From an uncultured Eubacterium sp. (GTDB lineage Bacteria; Bacillota; Clostridia; Eubacteriales; Eubacteriaceae): a DNA stretch of 5,742 bases. Location: NCBI GenBank assembly GCA_902784045.1, contig CACZTE010000124.1, positions 1 to 5,742 of the forward strand, given 5' to 3'. The position numbers and the translations under genes are program-made. Positions within the stretch are counted from its first letter, which is position 1. Each line of letters starts with the position of its first letter. Positions 1-3,971 of the stretch are shown here, piece after piece. Below the pieces are notes generated by a model. That model saw only the letters and a list, made by a program, of their open reading frames with translations. It had not been told where the DNA came from and searched no databases.

Positions 1-423
1 GGCGGTGAGAAGAAGCGCATTTCCATCGCGGATATCATTGCCATGCATTCGGAAGTCATGATTTTTGACGAACCGACAGCGGCCCTTGATCCCTTAAACG
101 CCGCGATGCTTGAAGACGTGCTTTCCAGACTCTCGGCGCAGGGTAAAACATTGCTCATTTCGACCCACGATATGGATTTTGCCTATCGCTGGGCAGAACG
201 GCTGGTTGTATTTTGCGACGGTCAAATTATCGCGGACGGGTCCCCGGTGGACATTCTGGCGGATAACGCTATTCGCGAAAAGGCCAACCTGCGCAAACCG
301 ATGATGCTTGATGTCTATGAAGCGATGGTCGGTCACGGTTTTACATCGTCGGCGGGAGATAATCCCAAAGATCCCGAAGCTTTCAATGAATGGCTCGGAC
401 ATTTGCAAAAAGCGCAAGCATAA
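1..423 (+). CDS. cbiO: Cobalt/nickel ECF transporter ATP-binding subunit, CbiO-like (5' truncated)
   Basis: Only the last 140 residues are in the window; the reading frame is open at base 1 and ends at TAA 421-423. The fragment starts inside the ABC signature (GGEKKR, residues 1-6). It continues with Walker B MIFDEP (20-25; catalytic Glu24), the D-loop ALDP (28-31) and the switch histidine in STHD (His56). The tail (AKANLRKP-like stretch: 'EKANLRKPMML') resembles CbiO proteins, where a segment on incoming metal transporters follows the ATPase core. As known for the family, CbiO hydrolyses ATP at the inner face of the membrane to power cobalt uptake with CbiM/N/Q. The P-loop half and the partner genes would lie to the left. 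The cobalamin genes immediately downstream support cobalt rather than another ECF substrate, but that is inference. A terminator 20 bases after the stop makes this the last gene of its operon. Confidence 0.85.
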   Translation, partial: GGEKKRISIADIIAMHSEVMIFDEPTAALDPLNAAMLEDVLSRLSAQGKTLLISTHDMDFAYRWAERLVVFCDGQIIADGSPVDILADNAIREKANLRKPMMLDVYEAMVGHGFTSSAGDNPKDPEAFNEWLGHLQKAQA

Positions 424-442
424 TGTTATAGTATAATCCATA

Positions 443-471
443 GAAATCCGCCGGCGGCGGATTTCTTTTTT
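443..471 (+). terminator. Rho-independent terminator after cbiO
   Basis: A perfect 10-bp stem (GAAATCCGCC at 443-452 with GGCGGATTTC at 456-465) encloses a 3-nt GGC loop and is followed directly by six T (466-471). It begins 20 bases after the cbiO stop, so the transporter operon ends here and cbiA needs its own promoter. Confidence 0.93.
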
Positions 472-508
472 AGCGAGCTTGCAAAGGATTTTTAAAAGAA
501 ACAGAGGA

Positions 509-531
509 ATCAAAATTGGAAAAATTTTGAT
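509..531. repeat. Perfect 9-bp inverted repeat upstream of the cbiA promoter
   Basis: ATCAAAATT (509-517) and its exact complement AATTTTGAT (523-531) flank a 5-nt GGAAA spacer. There is no T-tract, so it does not look like a terminator. It sits about 20 bases before the candidate -35 box, a position where an operator or activator site could lie. Function is not known, and an AT-rich dyad like this can arise by chance. Confidence 0.5.
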
Positions 532-550
532 GTTCTCCATGCTTTGTACA

Positions 551-579
551 TTGATTTTTCATGGCAAGCGTGATATTTT
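551..579 (+). promoter_or_regulatory. Candidate sigma-A promoter for cbiA-pduX
   Basis: TTGATT (551-556) and TATTTT (574-579) are separated by 17 bases, and a TG at 571-572 makes an extended -10. Each box matches the consensus at four of six positions. Transcription would start near 586, giving a leader of about 85 nt. The preceding terminator requires a promoter in this gap and this is the best one seen, but the match is moderate. Confidence 0.45.
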
Positions 580-617
580 AATTATAACAAGTCATGATTA
601 AAACTGACGATAACCGA

Positions 618-639
618 TATCCGGTTTATCCGGGTATCC
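618..639 (+). repeat. Threefold TATCC direct repeat in the cbiA leader
   Basis: TATCCGG occurs at 618-624 and again at 627-633, with a third shorter copy TATCC at 635-639, so the units are 9 and 8 bases apart. A small inverted repeat (AACCG 612-616 with CGGTT 622-626) overlaps the first copy. The repeats lie downstream of the candidate transcription start and 31 bases before the cbiA start codon, so they could be an operator or an RNA element. No known regulator is recognised. Confidence 0.4.
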
Positions 640-655
640 ACAAGATAGATTGAGT

Positions 656-663
656 AAAGGGGG
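656..663 (+). promoter_or_regulatory. Ribosome binding site that fixes the cbiA start
   Basis: AAAGGGGG at 656-663 lies 7 bases before ATG 671. An in-frame TTG at 650 would give seven extra residues, but it would put this Shine-Dalgarno sequence inside the gene. The family's usual N-terminus also begins just before the P-loop, so ATG 671 is preferred. Confidence 0.85.
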
Positions 664-670
664 TCTCCCG

Positions 671-2041
671 ATGAAAGGCTTTATGCTTGCCGGCGTTTCC
701 AGCAACGTCGGCAAAACCACAGTAACCATGGGAATTTTATCAGCGCTTGGGCAGCGCGGATTTGATGTGGTGCCGTTTAAAAGCGGCCCCGATTATATTG
801 ATCCCATGTTTCACGAATTTGTGACCGGCACACCGTCATCCAACCTGGACAGCTGGATGATTGAGAAAGGTTATCTTCGGACACTGCTCGCCGGGCGCAT
901 GAAAGAAAAACAAAACGGTGTCGCGGTGGTGGAAGGCGCCATGGGACTTTTTGATGGTCATAGTTCCGGAGGCGAAGAGGGAAGCGCCGCCTGTTTGGCC
1001 AAAACCCTCGGTTTTCCGGTGATTTTAATCATCGACGGCCGCGGGATGTCCACATCAGCGGCGGCTTTGGTGCAAGGCTACGCGCGGTTTGATCCCGAAC
1101 TGAATGTTGCCGGGGTGGTGATCAATCGTTTAAAATCGGCATCGCATTATCTGCTGTTAAAAAAGGCGATAGAATCCAGGACAGGCATTCCCTGTGTGGG
1201 ATGGATGCCCGAAAATGAAAACCTGGCGTTGGGATCCCGCCATTTGGGCCTCATTCCCGCCGATGAAATCAGCGGGCTCAAAAAAAAGGTGGCGCTGGCT
1301 TCGGAATTTGCCCAAACCTATATCGATTTGGATAAAATTCTTTCTCTTGCCGAAGTTAAGCCGGATCCCGGTATTACCGATCCCTTTGCCTTCAGAGCCG
1401 ACGATTACAAAGATTTAACTGTTGCCTATGCCTGGGATAACGCGTTTAATTTTTATTATACGGATACTTTGGGAGCGCTTAAAAAACTCGGTGTCAGACT
1501 CATTCCTTTTAGCCCGCTCAACAATACGGAGCTTCCCGATGATATTGACGCCCTTTATCTCGGCGGCGGGTTTCCGGAGGTTTTCGGCAAGGCATTTGAG
1601 AATAATACAATGATGCGCGAATCCATCCGAAACAGCTTAAACGCGGGACTTCCGTGCTATGCCGAATGCGGCGGGCTGATGGTGCTCACCAATTATCTGG
1701 AAGACAAAGAGGGCAACCGTTTTGAAGGTGTGGGCTTTCTCGACGCGGAGACCATCATGACGGAAAGACTGCAGCGTTTCGGCTATGTGACGGTTGACGC
1801 GAATATTGACGGTGATCATTATCAGTTCCGTGCCCATGAATTTCACCACAGCCGCACGATATTGGACGATGATATTCCCAGATTGTTTACGGTGACAAAA
1901 GGCAAACGGAATTGGACATGCGGATATACCAAAGCCAATACCATTGCCGGATACCCGCATTTTCACGCTTACAGCTGTCCGGAATGGGTGTTCTTTTTGC
2001 TTGACCGCGCCCAGGCAATCAAAGAGGGAAAAAAACGATGA
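671..2041 (+). CDS. cbiA: Cobyrinic acid a,c-diamide synthase CbiA
   Basis: This 456-residue protein is close to the usual length for CbiA (about 460). The family uses ATP and glutamine to amidate the a and c carboxylates of cobyrinic acid in the cytoplasm, in the anaerobic cobalamin route. The N-terminal half is a dethiobiotin-synthetase-like P-loop domain: GVSSNVGKT (8-16), KSGPDYIDPMFH (37-48) and VEGAMGLFDG (87-96). The C-terminal half is a class I glutamine amidotransferase of the CobB/CobQ type. It has GGGFPEVF (298-305), the nucleophile Cys333 in YAECGG (330-335), a CbiA-like RAHEFHHS (387-394), and the catalytic histidine in HFH (430-432). All expected catalytic motifs are present, so it should be active. 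The start is ATG 671 (see the ribosome binding site). The stop overlaps the next gene's start in ATGA, so the two are translationally coupled. The homologous CfbB acts on Ni-sirohydrochlorin, but the pduX partner argues for cobalamin. Confidence 0.95.
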   Translation: MKGFMLAGVSSNVGKTTVTMGILSALGQRGFDVVPFKSGPDYIDPMFHEFVTGTPSSNLDSWMIEKGYLRTLLAGRMKEKQNGVAVVEGAMGLFDGHSSGGEEGSAACLAKTLGFPVILIIDGRGMSTSAAALVQGYARFDPELNVAGVVINRLKSASHYLLLKKAIESRTGIPCVGWMPENENLALGSRHLGLIPADEISGLKKKVALASEFAQTYIDLDKILSLAEVKPDPGITDPFAFRADDYKDLTVAYAWDNAFNFYYTDTLGALKKLGVRLIPFSPLNNTELPDDIDALYLGGGFPEVFGKAFENNTMMRESIRNSLNAGLPCYAECGGLMVLTNYLEDKEGNRFEGVGFLDAETIMTERLQRFGYVTVDANIDGDHYQFRAHEFHHSRTILDDDIPRLFTVTKGKRNWTCGYTKANTIAGYPHFHAYSCPEWVFFLLDRAQAIKEGKKR

Positions 2042-2919
2042 GAAGTGTGACGGCCATCGCCCCGGGATCCTGCGGCGAATTTATTCAGGGAATTTGGCGG
2101 AGAGAGCCCTGTCTAGTGTCTTGCCCTGTCAACCGCTATGCCAAGGTGACGGTGAGTGCCGGAGAACCGGTCGCTTTTTTGCCGCCGAAAGCGTCTAAAA
2201 TGTTATCCCTGGTCTTTAAAACCTTGTCTCTTCCTGCCGGGGACAAGCATCGGATTCGCGTGGATTTGTCATCTGAAATTCCCATCGGAAAAGGGATGGC
2301 CAGCAGCACAGCGGACCTGACGGCTGTGGCATCCGCCGTCGCCGCTTATTTTGGCAGAGAATTGTCGGAAGATGAACTCGCGGCCCTTTGCGCGGAAATA
2401 GAACCGACGGATAATATCATGTATCGCCGCCTCAATTTGTTTAATTACATAACGGGTAAAATAGTCAAAAATTTCGAAATTCAAAAAATCACCGGAACCA
2501 AGGTACTCATGATAGATTTCGCGGGAGCGGTGGATACCCTTTCTTTTCATGCCGGAATTGATGAATCTGTCAATGAATCCGAAGCGGGTTTTGAAGAGAT
2601 TGTAGATGATTTTGAGGGCGCTTTAACCTCAGGTAATCGAAAAACCTTTGGGAAAGCCTGTACCGCGAGTGTCAGGCGCAATCAAAGCCTGCTTTACAAG
2701 CCGTATCTGGAGACGGTCATCGCCTTGTCCGATGCTTTTGGAGGACTTGGCGTTGTCGGCGGCCACAGCGGAACGGTGATTGGCGTGCTGTATGATGAAG
2801 GCTTTGACGCGGCGGGCTTTACCAATGCTTTTAAAACCGATGTTTCCCCCGAAGCCTATGAGGCAATCATGCGATGTGATGTCGTCACCGGAGGCGTCCG
2901 ATTGCAAATTGATAATTGA
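2038..2919 (+). CDS. pduX: L-threonine kinase, PduX-like (GHMP family)
   Basis: The 293-residue protein is close in size to Salmonella PduX (about 300). PduX phosphorylates free L-threonine with ATP. CobD-type decarboxylases then turn the product into (R)-1-aminopropan-2-ol phosphate, the linker of the cobalamin nucleotide loop. The sequence starts with the family's APGSCGEFIQG (8-18) and SCPVNRYAKV (28-37), followed by the GHMP ATP-binding motif PIGKGMASST (82-91). It then has IEPTDN (121-126) and a C-terminal GHMP loop GVVGGHSGTV (238-247). The segment after IEPTDN (YRRLNLFNYITG, 129-140) looks less typical than the rest from memory. ATG 2038 overlaps the cbiA stop by four bases, with AGAGGG (2023-2028) about 9 bases upstream as ribosome binding site. 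No cobD is visible beside it. Homoserine kinase is the main alternative, but the SCGEFIQG start and the cbiA neighbour favour PduX. Confidence 0.9.
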   Translation: MRSVTAIAPGSCGEFIQGIWRREPCLVSCPVNRYAKVTVSAGEPVAFLPPKASKMLSLVFKTLSLPAGDKHRIRVDLSSEIPIGKGMASSTADLTAVASAVAAYFGRELSEDELAALCAEIEPTDNIMYRRLNLFNYITGKIVKNFEIQKITGTKVLMIDFAGAVDTLSFHAGIDESVNESEAGFEEIVDDFEGALTSGNRKTFGKACTASVRRNQSLLYKPYLETVIALSDAFGGLGVVGGHSGTVIGVLYDEGFDAAGFTNAFKTDVSPEAYEAIMRCDVVTGGVRLQIDN

Positions 2920-3028
2920 GCGTCAAATGCAATCAAAGATGACTCAAATTCTCGATAATATTTGCTTAAACATTTCTTAATTATTTATAAGTTCTAAAAT
3001 AGAAGTGTCCGTATTGTGTCTTAAGAGG

Positions 3029-3037
3029 TGCTATAAT
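3029..3037 (+). promoter_or_regulatory. Extended -10 promoter upstream of the lipoprotein gene
   Basis: TGCTATAAT is a perfect extended -10 element (TG at 3029-3030, TATAAT at 3032-3037). No good -35 lies 17 bases upstream; TTGTGT at 3014 is too close. Extended -10 promoters often do without one. Transcription would start near 3044, leaving a leader of about 205 nt before the lipoprotein start. Confidence 0.65.
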
Positions 3038-3123
3038 GACGGCATAAAATAAAGAGACGACAATTAACAAGGAAAGTGATCTGAATCATCAAATGATCAA
3101 GTAAAATGCGGGGAATGAAAGCT

Positions 3124-3151
3124 TTGTTTTAAGAAAAAGGGGTATTATAAA
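3124..3151 (+). promoter_or_regulatory. Possible second promoter for the lipoprotein gene
   Basis: TTGTTT (3124-3129) and TATAAA (3146-3151) are 16 bases apart. If used, this would give a leader of about 90 nt. It is weaker than the upstream TGCTATAAT and may be chance in AT-rich DNA. Confidence 0.25.
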
Positions 3152-3157
3152 TCCGAA

Positions 3158-3172
3158 GATTTTATCAAAATC
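3158..3172 (+). repeat. Small hairpin in the lipoprotein leader
   Basis: GATTTT (3158-3163) can pair with AAAATC (3167-3172) around a 3-nt ATC loop. A flanking CCGAA (3153-3157) can pair with TTCGG (3183-3187) as an outer stem. The structure is AT-rich and modest, and no T-tract follows, so it is not a terminator. It may be part of a structured leader or mean nothing. Confidence 0.3.
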
Positions 3173-3235
3173 AGTGTTCGTTTTCGGCAAAGATTCAAAT
3201 TAATTTCGCATTTATGTTTTTATTTCTTGGGAGTT

Positions 3236-3242
3236 AAAGGAG
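3236..3242 (+). promoter_or_regulatory. Ribosome binding site of the lipoprotein gene
   Basis: AAAGGAG lies six bases before ATG 3249. It is a near-perfect Shine-Dalgarno sequence and confirms the start chosen for the lipoprotein. Confidence 0.85.
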
Positions 3243-3248
3243 ATTAAA

Positions 3249-3812
3249 ATGAAAAAGATAAGTAGAAAATTATTAGGAGCAGCTGTTCTATTCGTTACGG
3301 GATGTTTAATGGTCGGCCTTTTGGCAGGATGCTCAGGCAATAAGCAATCAAATCAGCCACAGCCCTCGCCCACACCGTCGCCCACCGCGACCGCGAATTC
3401 GGGCGGAGGCGGTCAGAATAACAGCGGAAATGTTATCGCCATGCTCAAACCCTATGATGATTATGGCTGCGCTTCGGGCAATCAAATGCAATATAAACTC
3501 GACGTCGATGACGGCCGCGTGAAAATCGAATCCTATTACTACACAGGTAATGATGATCACGACAATGATTTTTACCTGGATGTTTCCACCGCGCAAGTCA
3601 ACGGTAATTCCGTGACCTTTACCGGTATCACCAACAACAACGGTCAGGATGTTTCGGGTCAGTTTAACGGCATCACCATGACGACAAACGGCAATTCCCT
3701 TACATTGAAAATTGACCGCAAAGATGGCGGCGGCGGAGCCGGAGATCTCACCGGCGGCAACTATACCCTCACACCGATTAATTCAGATGCGTATGACCGC
3801 CATGATGATTAA
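3249..3812 (+). CDS. Secreted lipoprotein of unknown function
   Basis: This 187-residue protein begins with a lipoprotein signal peptide. It has a basic start (MKKISRK), a hydrophobic stretch (8-26) and the lipobox LLAGC, with Cys28 as the predicted lipidated residue, so it should be anchored on the outer face of the membrane. A flexible linker rich in Gln, Pro, Ser, Thr and Gly follows (31-60, including PSPTPSPT at 39-46), as expected for a spacer through the cell wall. The rest (61-175) alternates polar and hydrophobic residues in short strands, suggesting a small all-beta domain. It has a very acidic, His-containing loop (DDHDND, 102-107) and ends in YDRHDD. The only other cysteine of the mature chain is Cys74. 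Acid-rich loops could bind calcium or another cation, but that is inference. No family is recognised. It appears to be a single-gene unit with its own promoter and terminator. Confidence 0.85.
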   Translation: MKKISRKLLGAAVLFVTGCLMVGLLAGCSGNKQSNQPQPSPTPSPTATANSGGGGQNNSGNVIAMLKPYDDYGCASGNQMQYKLDVDDGRVKIESYYYTGNDDHDNDFYLDVSTAQVNGNSVTFTGITNNNGQDVSGQFNGITMTTNGNSLTLKIDRKDGGGGAGDLTGGNYTLTPINSDAYDRHDD

Positions 3813-3830
3813 TTCGTATCAAACACGAAT
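3812..3830 (+). repeat. Short hairpin at the lipoprotein stop codon
   Basis: ATTCGT (3812-3817) pairs with ACGAAT (3825-3830) around a 7-nt loop. It begins at the last base of the stop codon and precedes the main terminator by ten bases. It may help protect the transcript's 3' end, but it is short. Confidence 0.35.
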
Positions 3831-3839
3831 AAATAATAC

Positions 3840-3873
3840 AAAACGCTCCTCGCATGACGCGGGGAGCGTTTTT
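3840..3873 (+). terminator. Rho-independent terminator, probably shared by two convergent genes
   Basis: A 13-bp stem (3841-3853 with 3859-3871, including one G-T pair at 3850/3862) encloses the 5-nt loop ATGAC. The stem ends in a run of five T (3869-3873) on the plus strand. On the minus strand the hairpin is followed by TTTTG and further AT-rich bases, a weaker but plausible tail. It therefore terminates the lipoprotein gene and may also stop the convergent heptad-protein gene, which ends about 100 bases away. Confidence 0.88.
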
Positions 3874-3896
3874 GATTTTAAGAGATAGCATTGTGT

Positions 3897-3924
3897 CGAT
3901 AACGATTCTCAAATGAGGTTATCG
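3897..3924. repeat. Inverted repeat between the convergent genes
   Basis: CGATAAC (3897-3903) pairs exactly with GTTATCG (3918-3924). Inside it, CTC (3908-3910) can pair with GAG (3915-3917), leaving a four-base bulge. Neither strand shows a T-tract after it, so it is not a standard terminator. It lies just beyond the 3' end of the minus-strand gene and could stabilise that transcript. Confidence 0.4.
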
Positions 3925-3971
3925 TAAACAGATGTGTTTGATTATATTTGAGATAAGCGTCATTCAGCGCA

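Larger units (their letters stand above)
472..670 (+). other. Intergenic region and cbiA leader
   Basis: This AT-rich stretch of about 200 bases lies between the cbiO terminator and the cbiA start. It holds an inverted repeat (509-531), a candidate promoter (551-579), a threefold TATCC repeat (618-639) and the cbiA ribosome binding site (656-663), each listed separately. I looked for the conserved core of a cobalamin riboswitch (a GCCACTG-like B12 box) and did not find one. No convincing coding region is present on either strand. Confidence 0.6.
2920..3248 (+). other. Gene-free region with promoter and long leader of the lipoprotein gene
   Basis: These 329 AT-rich bases separate pduX from the lipoprotein gene. 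No hairpin with a T-tract is visible directly after pduX, so the cbiA-pduX transcript has no obvious intrinsic terminator and might run on. The region holds a strong extended -10 promoter (3029-3037), a weaker second candidate (3124-3151), a small hairpin (3158-3172) and the lipoprotein ribosome binding site (3236-3242). No riboswitch class is recognised. The only short ORFs, such as the 8-codon one at 3106, lack a good ribosome binding site. Confidence 0.6.

Noticed and set aside
432..437. TATAAT just after the cbiO stop as a promoter
   Set aside because: The nearest -35-like TTGCAA (403-408) is 23 bases away, and any transcript would run at once into the terminator at 443-471.
94..540. Minus-strand open frame of 148 codons over cbiO and its terminator
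   Set aside because: It runs antisense through the ABC ATPase motifs and across the terminator hairpin, and its product resembles nothing known.
650..670. TTG start seven codons upstream of the chosen cbiA start
   Set aside because: The AAAGGGGG ribosome binding site lies between 656 and 663 and is correctly spaced only for ATG 671.
3106..3132. Eight-codon ORF in the lipoprotein leader as a leader peptide
   Set aside because: There is no Shine-Dalgarno sequence at a workable distance and no run of regulatory codons.
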